Notes: generated from the letters alone by a model not told the origin. 64,000 nucleotides of DNA from Teredinibacter purpureus (GCF_014217335.1 NZ_CP060092.1:2621501-2685500); one strand, 5' to 3'; positions 23,418 to 32,167 are shown, counted from the first letter of the stretch. Made by a program: numbers and translations.

Positions 23418-23861
23418 ATGAATCGAGCATCGTTGTATCCAATCAGTGGGTTTTTAATAGCCCCGCCTATAGGTGCACTAATATGGGTTGTGCTATATGG
23501 CGGTATTGGTGAAATTTTTGGTGGGATATCTGCTTGGGCAGTTATTGTAAGTTGGGTTATTTCCGCAATTGTTGGTATACCTATATATTTACTTCTTAAA
23601 GCTAAAGGTTGTATTAACTTTCGTTCTTTAACTTTAGGCGGTGCATTAATTTCAGCCGCTCCTTGGCTACTATTTAGTTTTCCGGGCGGCACGACTCGTA
23701 GTGTTGTGGGGCAAACAATATTCATTGAAAATGGCAGCTACACTACAGCAGGCCTTTTGTACCAATTAAAGTTTCTGCTGGGTTTTGGCTTTTGTGGTGC
23801 AGTTTCAGGCTTAGTCTTTTGGCTCATAGTACGGCAGCTTGTAACAAGGCCATCAAATTGA
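23418..23861 (+). CDS. Four-helix membrane protein, unknown (copy 2 of 2)
   Basis: 147 residues, one residue different from the protein at 8165. The whole cassette including the attC is duplicated. The neighbours differ, which shows independent placement of the cassette. Confidence 0.8.
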   Translation: MNRASLYPISGFLIAPPIGALIWVVLYGGIGEIFGGISAWAVIVSWVISAIVGIPIYLLLKAKGCINFRSLTLGGALISAAPWLLFSFPGGTTRSVVGQTIFIENGSYTTAGLLYQLKFLLGFGFCGAVSGLVFWLIVRQLVTRPSN

Positions 23862-23949
23862 CGGCTTTTCCGTCGCTTTTTTTGTGTCTTAACGCTACGC
23901 TGCCACAAAACAATCAACTACAAAGCCGCAATTTATGGCGGCGTTAGCG
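23839..23949 (+). repeat. attC site
   Basis: 111 bp; R'' TTGTAAC, R' GTTAGCG. The last bases of R' overlap the target duplication of the next IS. Confidence 0.9.
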
Positions 23950-24005
23950 GTTAGAGCTACCCACGAAAAGTAGACACCTCATTCCCACCTAATGAGGTAT
24001 TAATT

Positions 24006-24323
24006 ATGACTAAAAAAACTAAGAACAAATACAACCATTACACCGAAGATTTTCGTAGGGAGGCCGTTCGACGCTCAGAAGGGCCTGACACCTCAGCTGC
24101 TGAAGTGGCGAGAGAGTTGGGTATTCACCCCGGTCAAATCTATAATTGGCGACGTCAATATAAGCGACTATCCGAAAAACAATTTAATGGTGTGAATGGT
24201 GTGGATTACTCAAAGCCTGAAAGCGAGACTGTACGCGAGCTGCAGCGGACAATAAGCGACCTGAAAGAAGAGAACGAATTCCTAAAAAAAGCGACGGCAT
24301 ACTTCAGCAAGCCAAGCTGGTGA
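24006..24323 (+). CDS. IS3-family OrfA (copy A)
   Basis: 105 residues: helix-turn-helix (TSAAEVARELGIHPGQIYNW) and a leucine-zipper helix (LQRTISDLKEENEFLKKA). The A7 run at 24284-24290 in frame CTA AAA AAA G is a likely programmed -1 frameshift site. Shifting there reads into OrfB without a stop, making the OrfAB transposase. Confidence 0.93.
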   Translation: MTKKTKNKYNHYTEDFRREAVRRSEGPDTSAAEVARELGIHPGQIYNWRRQYKRLSEKQFNGVNGVDYSKPESETVRELQRTISDLKEENEFLKKATAYFSKPSW

Positions 24324-25189
24324 GGTATGCCTACATGGAGTCGCTTCGTGGTCAATTCCCAATAATCAAGATGGCGGGGTGGTTAGCTGTCAGCAGATCA
24401 GGTTATTACAAATGGCGCGAACGAGAGCCTAGTTTCGAGTATGAGTATCGAGAAATGCTGCGCAAGGCTATCAGTGAGACTTTTGAGGAGTTTAAGGCAC
24501 GATACGGTGCGCCTAGATTAATCTATGAGCTGCATGAAAAAGGCTTCGCTTGCTCAGTTAATCATGTTGCTAAAATTATGCAGGAAGAGGGTCTAAAGGC
24601 CCGTAACGGCAAACGCTTCAAGTATGGTCATCAAGGTTCAGGGGATAATAACTTCGCTGAAAACGTATTGGATCGCGACTTTGAGGCCACTAAGCCAAAT
24701 GAAAAGTGGGTGTCGGACATTACCTATATACCGGTTAAGAACGGTCACGTTTACTTGGCGGTGATCATGGACTTGTTCTCCCGCAAGATCATTGGCTGGT
24801 CATTGGATAAAACAATGACCACGGATTTGATTTTAGATGCACTTAACATGGCCACCTCAAGTCGGGGATGCGAGCAAGGGTTGTTGCTTCACTCAGATCA
24901 GGGAGTGCAGTATCGATCCGGAGAATATGTCCTAGCGATGCACGATGCTGATATAACTCCCAGCATGAGCCGAAAGGGTAACTGTTGGGATAATGCGGCA
25001 ATGGAATCCTTCTTCTCACGTCTGAAAGTAGAGGAAGTGTTTGGTCAATCGTACATAGGCTTAAATGACGCGTATTCAAGTGTGTTCGAATATATTGAAT
25101 TGTTTTACAATCGCGTACGACGCCACTCTGCGAATGACTATATAAGCCCTGCAGAGTTTGAAGAAATTTATTACCAAGAGTGCGCCTAA
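24320..25189 (+). CDS. IS3-family OrfB transposase (copy A)
   Basis: 289 residues from a GTG overlapping the OrfA stop. The rve integrase core has the DDE triad: Asp in WVSDITYIP, Asp in LHSDQGVQY, Glu in DNAAMESFF. Probably expressed mainly as the OrfAB fusion. Confidence 0.95.
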   Translation: MRYAYMESLRGQFPIIKMAGWLAVSRSGYYKWREREPSFEYEYREMLRKAISETFEEFKARYGAPRLIYELHEKGFACSVNHVAKIMQEEGLKARNGKRFKYGHQGSGDNNFAENVLDRDFEATKPNEKWVSDITYIPVKNGHVYLAVIMDLFSRKIIGWSLDKTMTTDLILDALNMATSSRGCEQGLLLHSDQGVQYRSGEYVLAMHDADITPSMSRKGNCWDNAAMESFFSRLKVEEVFGQSYIGLNDAYSSVFEYIELFYNRVRRHSANDYISPAEFEEIYYQECA

Positions 25190-25227
25190 TATGGTGTCTA
25201 CTTTTTGTGGGTAAGACCACGGTACAT

Positions 25228-25686
25228 ATGAAATACCAGTTATCCGAAGAATACATAAAGAAGAGAAAGAGAGGGATGCTTGTAGCTGCATTTATGTTTG
25301 GAGCTGTAGCTGTGTTTCTTTCAATTCTTGGTGTTGCCACTAAAAACTACGGAATGTTCGTGGGTCTAATTTTCCTAGTTATGGCTTGGCAATATTACAG
25401 AGGCATGAAAACTTGGGTAGCAAACGCAGAGAAGCTGCGATTTGGCTTCGATCGTCAAAGCTTGTTGTTTTCTGGTTCGGAATTCGAAAGCAAAATGGCG
25501 CTTAGTTCTGTAAAGAAGGTAGTGGTACAAACTAGAAAAAATCACCCTATATCGGTATTACTTTTCCCCGCATCTGGCTCGCTGGAAAAGTTTGAAGGCA
25601 TCGATGATATGCCGTCTTTCGTGGGCAGTATTAAAGGTATCGTTGGTGATTCTAAGGTTAAATATGCGCGTTTCTTCCACCGCTAA
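25228..25686 (+). CDS. Membrane protein with PH-like C-terminal domain
   Basis: 152 residues. Two adjacent membrane helices (about 16-37 and 42-60), then a soluble domain of alternating strands (KLRFGFDRQSLLFSGSEFES, VKKVVVQTRKN). This resembles small two-helix proteins with a bacterial PH-like domain; the protein at 32168 has the same layout. The IS3 copy A sits between its attC boundary and its start. Confidence 0.7.
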   Translation: MKYQLSEEYIKKRKRGMLVAAFMFGAVAVFLSILGVATKNYGMFVGLIFLVMAWQYYRGMKTWVANAEKLRFGFDRQSLLFSGSEFESKMALSSVKKVVVQTRKNHPISVLLFPASGSLEKFEGIDDMPSFVGSIKGIVGDSKVKYARFFHR

Positions 25687-25791
25687 CAAGGCTATCAAAT
25701 TGACAGATTTTCCATCGATTGTTTTGTGGTTTTACGCTACGCTACCACAAAACAATCAACTCCAAAACTGCAATTTATAGCGGCGTTATAC
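25681..25791 (+). repeat. attC site
   Basis: 111 bp; R'' CGCTAAC, R' GTTATAC. R'' complements GTTAGCG at 23943, proving that the IS3 copy lies inside this cassette. Confidence 0.9.
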
Positions 25792-25798
25792 GTAAACC

Positions 25799-26257
25799 AT
25801 GAATCGAAATATTAAAAGGTATCAAGGTATTATCTACGTGGTCGTGATTTCTGCTATCGTGGTTGCTTTAAGATTCCACGATGTACGTGGTTCATACTTT
25901 CCGGAGTCATTTAACTTCGAACAAGCTAATGGTGTCATTCTTGAGTCTGAAATAAAGAAAGGTTTCAAGCCTGCGTATAGGTTTCATATTGTTTATGAAT
26001 ACGAGATAGCAGGAGAAAAATATAAGTCTTCGAGGGTTGGCTTTGGCTTTAAGGGTAGTCGCTATAAGGATTCAGTTGAAGAAATACTTAGTAAGTATCC
26101 TGTAGGTAGTCAGACAAGTGTCTATTATAGCCGTTCAAATTATAGATTTTCAGTTCTTAATCCAGAAATGAACGATCGTAAAGGCTTTAACCTACTGATC
26201 TTGGTCTTTTTAGTGTGTTTTTCTGGAGCAGTTTACCTTGCAAAGAAAAACGTATAA
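25799..26257 (+). CDS. DUF3592 domain membrane protein
   Basis: 152 residues. Membrane helices at about 10-24 and 131-147 flank a periplasmic domain with the DUF3592 pattern: ANGVILESEIK, then YRFHIVYEYEIAGEKYKSSR, then LSKYPVGSQTSVYYSRSN. Family of unknown function, common in cassette arrays. Confidence 0.8.
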   Translation: MNRNIKRYQGIIYVVVISAIVVALRFHDVRGSYFPESFNFEQANGVILESEIKKGFKPAYRFHIVYEYEIAGEKYKSSRVGFGFKGSRYKDSVEEILSKYPVGSQTSVYYSRSNYRFSVLNPEMNDRKGFNLLILVFLVCFSGAVYLAKKNV

Positions 26258-26362
26258 CAATCAGTTCAACCCGACCTCCACTGCGTTGCTCGTTTTGTGC
26301 TTTTTCGCTACGCTCGCACAAAACAATCAACTCCGTTTCGGCGGGTTAACTGGGCGTTACAT
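26252..26362 (+). repeat. attC site
   Basis: 111 bp; R'' GTATAAC, R' GTTACAT. Confidence 0.9.
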
Positions 26363-26368
26363 TTACCC

Positions 26369-26746
26369 ATGAAAAAACATATTTCACTGTTAATACTGCT
26401 CTTTTCAAATTGCTCATTGTCATGTGATGATTTGGAGATCCCACAACGAATGGAGTGGTCTTCAAATAATGAAAAGATCGAATTGTTTATATCGGTTCCT
26501 GAGTATTACAAAGAGCATAAATATGTAAGTGGCACACTTACAAGTGGTAAAATACAAGTTGCCTTGAGCTTCACCAGAATAGATTATATTGGTTGGGTAT
26601 CGACAACAGTTATTGGAAGCAAAGAATTCTTTAATGCAGCTAATTTGTCGGTAAATTACAAGAAACTTGGTAGCTACAATAAGGAAAGTAATAGTTTCTC
26701 GTTTGTTGGCTGCTATGCGGAGTACAATATCGAGCTAAAAATGTAA
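26369..26746 (+). CDS. Secreted protein, unknown
   Basis: 125 residues from ATG 26369. The signal MKKHISLLILLFSNCSLSC could be a lipoprotein signal (LSC) or an ordinary one. The mature domain is beta-rich (KIELFISVPEYY, GTLTSGKIQVALSF). Not recognised. Confidence 0.72.
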   Translation: MKKHISLLILLFSNCSLSCDDLEIPQRMEWSSNNEKIELFISVPEYYKEHKYVSGTLTSGKIQVALSFTRIDYIGWVSTTVIGSKEFFNAANLSVNYKKLGSYNKESNSFSFVGCYAEYNIELKM

Positions 26747-26859
26747 CAAATCGCTGCACTCGGACGCATATTGCTACGCTCGTTTTTATGTATGTCGCGG
26801 TGCTCCATTTTACATAAAAACGCTCTCCGCAATATGCGCCGGTGAGCTCGGCGTTAGGA
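26741..26859 (+). repeat. attC site
   Basis: 119 bp; R'' ATGTAAC, R' GTTAGGA. Confidence 0.9.
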
Positions 26860-26887
26860 TATTTCTATCAATCAATCTAGGGGATTT

Positions 26888-27199
26888 ATGAAAAACTTAT
26901 ATTTCACAATTTTTGTTTTATGTTTGTCTGGATGCGCAACTGCATATGGTAAATATGGTTTCTCAGGTGGCTATAAAGATAAGCAGTTAGATGATGGGTC
27001 TATTGAAGTTTCGTATCAGGGAAACGGTACTACTTCTCCAGAAACAGTCGAGCTATATTGGGAAAAACGAGCCGCAGAATTATGCCCAAGTGGATATGAT
27101 ATCGTTTCAAAAGAAAATGGTGGTCACAGTAGTTATTACCCAGTGCAAGTATTTCACCCCTTAACTGAGGGTGTTATTAAGTGCCTTGGTGATGGTTAA
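26888..27199 (+). CDS. CC0125/CC1285-type lipoprotein (copy 2 of 3)
   Basis: Protein and cassette are identical to those at 5503. Preceded by the same attC subtype as copy 1, although here that attC ends a different cassette. Confidence 0.85.
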   Translation: MKNLYFTIFVLCLSGCATAYGKYGFSGGYKDKQLDDGSIEVSYQGNGTTSPETVELYWEKRAAELCPSGYDIVSKENGGHSSYYPVQVFHPLTEGVIKCLGDG

Positions 27200-27207
27200 C
27201 AGTGCAA

Positions 27208-27316
27208 TCCTAACAAGCCGCTGTAGAAGGACAGTTTTTCCGCCGCTTAAATTTATGGCGAAAAGACTGCCATAAATCAATCAGCTCCAAAACTGCCTCT
27301 AAGCGGGGCGTTATGT
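27208..27316 (+). repeat. attC site
   Basis: 109 bp; R'' TCCTAAC, R' GTTATGT. Confidence 0.9.
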
Positions 27317-27322
27317 GTGATC

Positions 27323-27541
27323 ATGAGAGAACCCGATAGTTTAGAGAAAAGAGTTAGATTCGTCTTCGGTCTAATAGTAATGTTTGCTGTGAGCTCGGTT
27401 ATTACATTTTTTGTATTTTTAGAGTATGGGCTTGTACATTTTTCTATTTGTTTAGTCGTCAGTGTCCTGTTCGCTTTCTTTGCGGCTTGTAAAGGTGATG
27501 AGGCCTACGATAGATTACGGTATTGGTTAGGTTGGTGGTAG
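27323..27541 (+). CDS. Small two-helix membrane protein
   Basis: 72 residues from ATG 27323 (GTG 27317 possible). Two hydrophobic helices (about 13-33 and 38-56), with a C-terminus ending RLRYWLGWW. First gene of a two-gene cassette; the second starts three bases after its stop. Confidence 0.68.
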   Translation: MREPDSLEKRVRFVFGLIVMFAVSSVITFFVFLEYGLVHFSICLVVSVLFAFFAACKGDEAYDRLRYWLGWW

Positions 27542-27544
27542 CTA

Positions 27545-27724
27545 ATGTTAACTTGGATAATTTTGCTTGTTTTTGCTGTCCCGTTATACATATTCATCAG
27601 GCAAATGATGAGGTCAAATAAAACCCATAGTAATCGGTTGGCGGAAATCCAAAGAACTCTTCGTGAAAAAAGAGAAAGGGAAGTGCAAGAGAAGTGGGAT
27701 CGTGTTAAAAACAAACATAAGTGA
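27545..27724 (+). CDS. Small membrane-anchored coiled protein, second gene of cassette
   Basis: 59 residues. N-terminal helix WIILLVFAVPLYIFI, then a very charged helix (LAEIQRTLREKREREVQEKW) probably forming a coiled coil. It starts 3 bp downstream of the preceding stop, implying coupled translation, and has no attC between, so it moves with its neighbour. Family unknown. Confidence 0.6.
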   Translation: MLTWIILLVFAVPLYIFIRQMMRSNKTHSNRLAEIQRTLREKREREVQEKWDRVKNKHK

Positions 27725-27754
27725 TATTGGTTTTTGTATCAAAGTCGTACAAAC

Positions 27755-27871
27755 ACATAACAAGTGTAGCCACCTGACAAAAATTGCTACGCGCCTTTTT
27801 GTGTTTTCGCTACGCTCAATTTTACACAAAAAGGCACTCCGCAATTTATGCAGGTGCTACAGGCGTTATGT
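27755..27871 (+). repeat. attC site
   Basis: 117 bp; R'' ACATAAC, R' GTTATGT. Close to the attC at 50707. Confidence 0.9.
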
Positions 27872-27877
27872 GAAATT

Positions 27878-28183
27878 ATGAACCCAGAAGTAGGAAGCTA
27901 CCTCAAAGATATGCGAGTGAAATACCAAGTAAAAAGCTACGATGAAATCACTTCTTTAGGTTGGATTGAAGAAGCACCAATAAAAATATCTAGAAAGAAA
28001 TATTATCCTGCAATTTGGGGGCAGGAGTTCCAAGGGCAAGCATTATTGGTAGTGCAGCTTACACGCTGGCATATTTTTAAATGGTTAGGTAGTACAGATT
28101 GCATTGGTTTTACTGTAAATAAAGACGGTGGCAGAGAGGATGTTGATGCTTATTGGTTAATGCACGAGGTAGGTCATCCATGA
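27878..28183 (+). CDS. Hypothetical cytoplasmic protein
   Basis: 101 residues from the first ATG after the attC. Pattern of strands with YYPAIWGQEFQGQALLVVQL. No signal, no membrane helix, no recognised family. Confidence 0.7.
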   Translation: MNPEVGSYLKDMRVKYQVKSYDEITSLGWIEEAPIKISRKKYYPAIWGQEFQGQALLVVQLTRWHIFKWLGSTDCIGFTVNKDGGREDVDAYWLMHEVGHP

Positions 28184-28187
28184 AATC

Positions 28188-28301
28188 ACATAACAATACG
28201 TGCCAGCTGACATTTTGGTCGGCGCTCCGTTTTGTGCATGGCTTCGCCATTTTACACAAAACTTCACACCAACCAAAATGCAGCTGCACTCTGCGTTACA
28301 T
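28188..28301 (+). repeat. attC site
   Basis: 114 bp; R'' ACATAAC, R' GTTACAT. Close to the attC at 6986. Confidence 0.9.
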
Positions 28302-28313
28302 TTCGGAATGCGC

Positions 28314-28826
28314 ATGGAACTAGAGATTGAATATGAGCTGTCTGACTGGAAGGATTTTCAATCCTTTTTGGAAACAGCGATTTGTAAAGAGTCTAAACAG
28401 TGGTGGGAAAGCATGTGGATCAACCTAATCATCTGGTTTGTGGTTGCCTTTGTGTTCTTCGCCTTTTTTCAAAGTAATGTAGATTTTAGCTGGCCTACTG
28501 CCGGAATTGTATCTTTTGGATTGTTACTCTGTTTTGCATTAATGCTATTAAGTGGAGTAAAGGCTAAGCGCGCTTGTCAGCCTAGTGAGGGTGGTGCGTT
28601 CTTGAGTAAGCACAAATTTGTAATTAGTGATGATGGGATCATAACTATTGGATCTGCTTATGAAGCGAATCATAAATGGAGTATGGTCAGGCGCGTTGAA
28701 AATACGGAAAAGGCAATTTACCTCTTCATAGATAGTATAAATGCTCTAGTTTTTCCCTTGTCAAAAATCTCTAATCCAGAGGGCTTAATGGCATTAATAA
28801 ATAAAAATGTAACAAAGCAATCTTAG
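28314..28826 (+). CDS. YcxB-like membrane protein (paralogue of gene at 8709)
   Basis: 170 residues from ATG 28314 (ATG 28308 also possible). Same order as the protein at 8709: Trp-rich N-terminus, two helices joined by DFSWPTAGIVSF, then a soluble domain with KFVISDDGIITIGS, KWSMVRRVE, KAIYLFIDS and FPLSK. Stop lies in the attC. The two cassettes diverged long ago, unlike the recent duplicates in this array. Confidence 0.8.
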   Translation: MELEIEYELSDWKDFQSFLETAICKESKQWWESMWINLIIWFVVAFVFFAFFQSNVDFSWPTAGIVSFGLLLCFALMLLSGVKAKRACQPSEGGAFLSKHKFVISDDGIITIGSAYEANHKWSMVRRVENTEKAIYLFIDSINALVFPLSKISNPEGLMALINKNVTKQS

Positions 28827-28873
28827 GGACAACCTACGCGTTGCTTCGGTTGCCCCAAATTGCGGCGTTATGT
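28807..28873 (+). repeat. attC site
   Basis: 67 bp short type; R'' ATGTAAC, R' GTTATGT. Confidence 0.88.
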
Positions 28874-28883
28874 GCTTTCAGCT

Positions 28884-29291
28884 ATGAAAAAAATAATATT
28901 CATTTTGTCTGTTTTTTTTGTTTCGAGTCGAGCGTTTTCGCTAGACTTAATCGTCCCTGAAAAGGTCGTAGAGTCATGGGGGTTCAAGACGATTGAGCTA
29001 GCTGAGAGCAGACAAATGATCCGCTCCAACACAAGCTTTAAGGTTGGCGGGCAAACCTATTACCCTAGGTATAGCTTAAGAAAAGCGTGCTATGAAAGCA
29101 CAAGTGTTGCTAAAGAAGAATATACTTATCGCGCTAATACGGTGTCTAATGGTAAAGACGAGTTTCGTGGTAATTTCTTTCTTGGTGGGAGTTGTGTCTT
29201 TCAAATAGATCCGAACGCAGATATTTTTAAATACCATGACAAATCAGGGGTGGTAGAGCTATTTGGGCAGTATGTGGGGGCGGGCACATAA
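28884..29291 (+). CDS. Secreted protein, unknown
   Basis: 135 residues from ATG 28884. The signal peptide MKKIIFILSVFFVSSRAFS is cleaved before LDL. Mature part beta-rich with two cysteines (KACYES, GSCVFQ). Family not recognised. Confidence 0.72.
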   Translation: MKKIIFILSVFFVSSRAFSLDLIVPEKVVESWGFKTIELAESRQMIRSNTSFKVGGQTYYPRYSLRKACYESTSVAKEEYTYRANTVSNGKDEFRGNFFLGGSCVFQIDPNADIFKYHDKSGVVELFGQYVGAGT

Positions 29292-29399
29292 CCAAACGCT
29301 GCACGCGGACCCATTTTGCTACGCTCATTTGTGTAGTCGCTGCGCTCCATTATACACAAATGCTCTCCACAAAATGGGCCGGTGAGCTTGGCGTTAAAT
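29286..29399 (+). repeat. attC site
   Basis: 114 bp; R'' ACATAAC, R' GTTAAAT. Confidence 0.9.
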
Positions 29400-29802
29400 A
29401 GCTCGGCAACATACTATTTATACGGCGTGAAGATTTCAGTTTTAAACTTACATTTTTAGCTGTGTAGTGGTTTTAAATATTATGCTAGTTTCATAACGAA
29501 ACAGTTCGTTTAGCTCTACCAGCATTAAACCGTGCAAACCACTCTAAAAGTCTGTTTTAGTATTTTAAGTTTTACTGGTTGCAAGCATATTTTAGTAACT
29601 CGTAAAAAGTGTTATTTTCGAGCGGGTAGTTTTAATGAAGAAAAAAGCAGAGCGGGGTAGTGATGTAAAGTTTACCGGTCGTTCTTCTTAGGGCTTTCAG
29701 GTTTAGCGTTTACGGGTGTTCATGTAGCGTTGTTCGCCACTTTGGTAGCAAGGCTCCATTTGCGTTCCGCAACGCAGTGTTGGTGTTGTTTGGTGTATCG
29801 CC
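29394..29802 (+). other. ORF-less cassette B, copy 2 (body)
   Basis: Near-identical to 5926-6334 with very few substitutions. No ORF. Confidence 0.7.
29466..29543 (+). ncRNA. Candidate structured RNA in ORF-less cassette B, copy 2
   Basis: All three nested stems of 5998-6075 are preserved. The one difference (T to C in the segment before the closing arm) is in an unpaired position. Confidence 0.35.
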
Positions 29803-29930
29803 ATTTAACAAGGCCATCATGCTGCGCCAGCAAGCTGGCTGGACAAATTTTCCGTTGTTTGTTTTGTGCTTTAACGCTACGCTAGCACAAAAAAACAACT
29901 CCAAATTTGCCGCATATGGCGGCGTTATGT
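29803..29930 (+). repeat. attC site
   Basis: 128 bp; R'' ATTTAAC, R' GTTATGT. Confidence 0.9.
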
Positions 29931-29939
29931 GGCCAAGGT

Positions 29940-30215
29940 ATGAGATATATATTTTTAGCATCAATTTTATTTTCTCAATCGGCGATAGCTTGCCTATGCA
30001 ATAATGAAGTGGTTTTTTATACGGGTGCTAAGGCTATTGAAGCCAAGTATCCAGAGTATAAAATTACTCGAGAAGAGTATGAGGCCGTTGAATTAGACAA
30101 GAAGTGGATGGTTCTTAGGAAAGAGCATGTATATAAAGAAAACCCAAGAGAATATCCAAGGGCATTCATATCAAAAGAGGGCTGCAAACTTGATAAAGTA
30201 TTTTGGTCTAAGTAA
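29940..30215 (+). CDS. Small secreted protein, unknown
   Basis: 91 residues from ATG 29940. The signal peptide ends near SAIA before CLCNN. Mature part ~70 residues with three cysteines, charged helices (REEYEAVELDKKW) and ISKEGCKLDKVFW. Not recognised. Confidence 0.7.
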   Translation: MRYIFLASILFSQSAIACLCNNEVVFYTGAKAIEAKYPEYKITREEYEAVELDKKWMVLRKEHVYKENPREYPRAFISKEGCKLDKVFWSK

Positions 30216-30217
30216 GC

Positions 30218-30311
30218 ACATAACAAGTTTAGCCAGCATCGCCCCTTCGGGGCTGGACCTCCGTTTCGGCGCTTCGCGCCTACACTGCGGCCGCTGCTAA
30301 AGGCGTTAGAT
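30218..30311 (+). repeat. attC site
   Basis: 94 bp; R'' ACATAAC, R' GTTAGAT. Confidence 0.9.
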
Positions 30312-30328
30312 TTTAAGAGGAGCAATGG

Positions 30329-30580
30329 ATGATCTCTTGGATAGTTATTGTTGGTGGGCTGTGGGCGTCTTGGAGTTTTTCCGATTTCGAGTCACAGTCT
30401 CCTCTATATAATATGGTATGCCCGCTATTGGTATTTGTTTTTCTGGTTTCACTACTAATTAAATTGGTTGTATTGATTGGCCCAGAAAGTGGTCGAGGTG
30501 GTCATGGCGATGGAGGTGGAGGTTTTTTTGGCGGTTCTGGAGGTGATGGCGGATGCGGTGGAGACGGAGGTTCATGTTAA
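30329..30580 (+). CDS. Membrane protein with glycine-rich tail
   Basis: 83 residues. The AAGAGGAG site at 30314-30321 fits ATG 30329. Two hydrophobic helices (about 3-16 and 31-50) are followed by a tail of Gly, Asp and Cys (GGGGFFGGSGG, then GGCGGDGGSC), like the tails of some TPM/YgcG-type membrane proteins. A second frame starts at ATG 30574, overlapping the stop, but runs into the attC and is doubtful. Confidence 0.68.
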   Translation: MISWIVIVGGLWASWSFSDFESQSPLYNMVCPLLVFVFLVSLLIKLVVLIGPESGRGGHGDGGGGFFGGSGGDGGCGGDGGSC

Positions 30581-30644
30581 AACTATTTTCTAAAAGAGTG
30601 GGTTATACATCACCTATATTTATATTGAGTGAGTCGAATAAAAA

Positions 30645-30761
30645 ATCTAACAAGTTGCTCCATTTGACGCAGCGATCTTCGCTCCTTTTTGTGCATTCGC
30701 TACGCTCATTGTTGCACAAAAACTCACTACAACCGCTGCGCAAATGAGCAAGGCGTTAAGT
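30645..30761 (+). repeat. attC site
   Basis: 117 bp; R'' ATCTAAC, R' GTTAAGT. Confidence 0.9.
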
Positions 30762-30765
30762 GAAT

Positions 30766-31131
30766 ATGCAGAAACTGATAGCACTATTTCTATTTTTCTC
30801 TATGCAGGCTCATTCGCTCGAGGCCTTCGTCTCATATTGCCAGTACAAAGATTCTATTTTAGGACTTATGTATCCACAAAAATCAAACTCGAGTACATAC
30901 TACCTTTTTGAGTTAAAAGAGGGTCGGTATATTGATCTAGGTAGTGGTGATTCAGGTGGTGATTATTTTCAAAGCGGGATCGCGGCTAACCGAGAGGAAG
31001 GGGAGACGCTCATGGTTAGGTCAGAACAACTGAAGTCCTATTTCAAAGGTACAGGTTTCAAGCTTATCTCTATACCCGAAAATCATACTGAAATTAAACT
31101 GGTTGCAAAAAATGTTTGTAATCTACAATAG
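30766..31131 (+). CDS. Secreted protein, unknown
   Basis: 121 residues from ATG 30766 (GTG 30760 also in frame). The signal peptide ends at AHS before LEAF. The mature domain is beta-rich, with SSTYYLFELKEGRYIDLGSG and two cysteines. No family recognised. Confidence 0.7.
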   Translation: MQKLIALFLFFSMQAHSLEAFVSYCQYKDSILGLMYPQKSNSSTYYLFELKEGRYIDLGSGDSGGDYFQSGIAANREEGETLMVRSEQLKSYFKGTGFKLISIPENHTEIKLVAKNVCNLQ

Positions 31132-31136
31132 AAATC

Positions 31137-31211
31137 ACTTAACAAGTCAAGGCAGCAACGCCACTTTGTGGCTGGACGCGCTAACGCGCGCCGCTGCTTG
31201 AGGCGTTAAAT
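31137..31211 (+). repeat. attC site
   Basis: 75 bp; R'' ACTTAAC, R' GTTAAAT. Confidence 0.88.
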
Positions 31212-31229
31212 ACGCGGACGGAATTCGCC

Positions 31230-31520
31230 ATGAGTATCGAAGAGCCTATATGGGTTGATGAAGTAAAAACGTCAAATTACGATTTAGCTGATTTACCCGA
31301 ATCTATCGAGAGGGAAATACGCGATTACCTAAATATTGAATTTGCTCCGGATGACATAAATAATCAAGTTGAATATATTGGGCAATTCGAGTTGTGGGGT
31401 AAACCTATAAAGTGTTGGGATTTTGGGTGTGAGAACGTTTTTGCAACAGTGCAGCCATACGGCGACGGTTACTACATTGCAGTTACTGACAAAGTAATCC
31501 AAAATGAGAAAAATATTTAA
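31230..31520 (+). CDS. Small acidic hypothetical protein
   Basis: 96 residues, acidic, no signal or membrane helix. A helix LPESIEREIRDYL precedes strands FELWGKPIKCWDFGC and ATVQPYGDGYYIAV. Family not recognised. Confidence 0.7.
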   Translation: MSIEEPIWVDEVKTSNYDLADLPESIEREIRDYLNIEFAPDDINNQVEYIGQFELWGKPIKCWDFGCENVFATVQPYGDGYYIAVTDKVIQNEKNI

Positions 31521-31634
31521 CAAGGCTATGCACCGGAACAGCTAGGCTACGTTTTGCAATTTATGCACTACGCTGGCGCTTCGTTAACATAAATTACAAC
31601 TCCGCCCAGCTGTCCGGTGATAGCGGCGTTAGCA
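31515..31634 (+). repeat. attC site
   Basis: 120 bp; R'' ATTTAAC, R' GTTAGCA. Confidence 0.9.
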
Positions 31635-31662
31635 CCCAAAACACAATGAGCAGCTATTGTTT

Positions 31663-32028
31663 ATGCATGCAGAAACCATCAATGGAAAGCAGTGTATTAT
31701 TGTCGGGCTGTTTTCAGCGAAAAGAAAGGATATAGATAGCGAAATATCCTCGATGAAGAGCACCCTTATCAAACATGGTGCGATTGTTGTTGGAGTTTTA
31801 ATTCAGCGAAGAGGTGTGTCTAGGTCAAGTAAAAAGGGTGGAGTTAGGCAAATGGACTCACCGCTAAACTCGGCAACAGTTATAGGTCCCGGAAAAGTTG
31901 AAGAGTTATCCAGGCTGGTAACAGAGCTGCAGGCAAATACAGTTGTTTTTTACAACGATCTACACAGTACCCAGAAAACTCGGTTGCAGGAAATAGTTGG
32001 TTGTAATGTATTCTGCATCAACGAATAA
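31663..32028 (+). CDS. Stand-alone HflX N-terminal-domain protein (copy 2 of 2)
   Basis: Same 121 residues as at 21291; I see only a silent base change. The cassette with its attC is duplicated 10 kb away, so recent copying rather than decay explains the short length. Confidence 0.85.
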   Translation: MHAETINGKQCIIVGLFSAKRKDIDSEISSMKSTLIKHGAIVVGVLIQRRGVSRSSKKGGVRQMDSPLNSATVIGPGKVEELSRLVTELQANTVVFYNDLHSTQKTRLQEIVGCNVFCINE

Positions 32029-32035
32029 CCATCAG

Positions 32036-32152
32036 TGCTAACAAGGCATTCCACTCGATGCCAAAAGCTACGCGATTTTTGCGCAACTCGCTCCGCTCGA
32101 TTATAGCGCAAAAACCGCTCCGCTTTTGTCACGAGTGAATGCGGCGTTATAC
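32036..32152 (+). repeat. attC site
   Basis: 117 bp; R'' TGCTAAC, R' GTTATAC. Body matches the attC at 21664. Confidence 0.9.
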
Positions 32153-32167
32153 ACAAAAAGAGTAATC

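Larger units (their letters stand above)
23952..25219 (+). mobile_element. IS3-family insertion sequence, copy A (1268 bp)
   Basis: Bounded by the 4-bp duplication CGGT (23948-23951, 25220-25223). Ends TAGAGCTACCCAC and TGGTCTTACCCAC (complement) are inverted repeats continuing into AAAGTAGACACC. Inserted between attC R' and the next cassette gene. Three further copies lie at 37508, 46638 and 55161. Confidence 0.95.

Noticed and set aside
24843..25340. Reverse ORFs inside the IS3 copies
   Set aside because: They are antisense shadows of OrfB and appear in every copy because the DNA is identical.
30574..30747. Second gene overlapping the stop of the glycine-tail membrane protein
   Set aside because: Beyond about 23 codons it only translates the attC; coupling by overlap is possible but unsupported.
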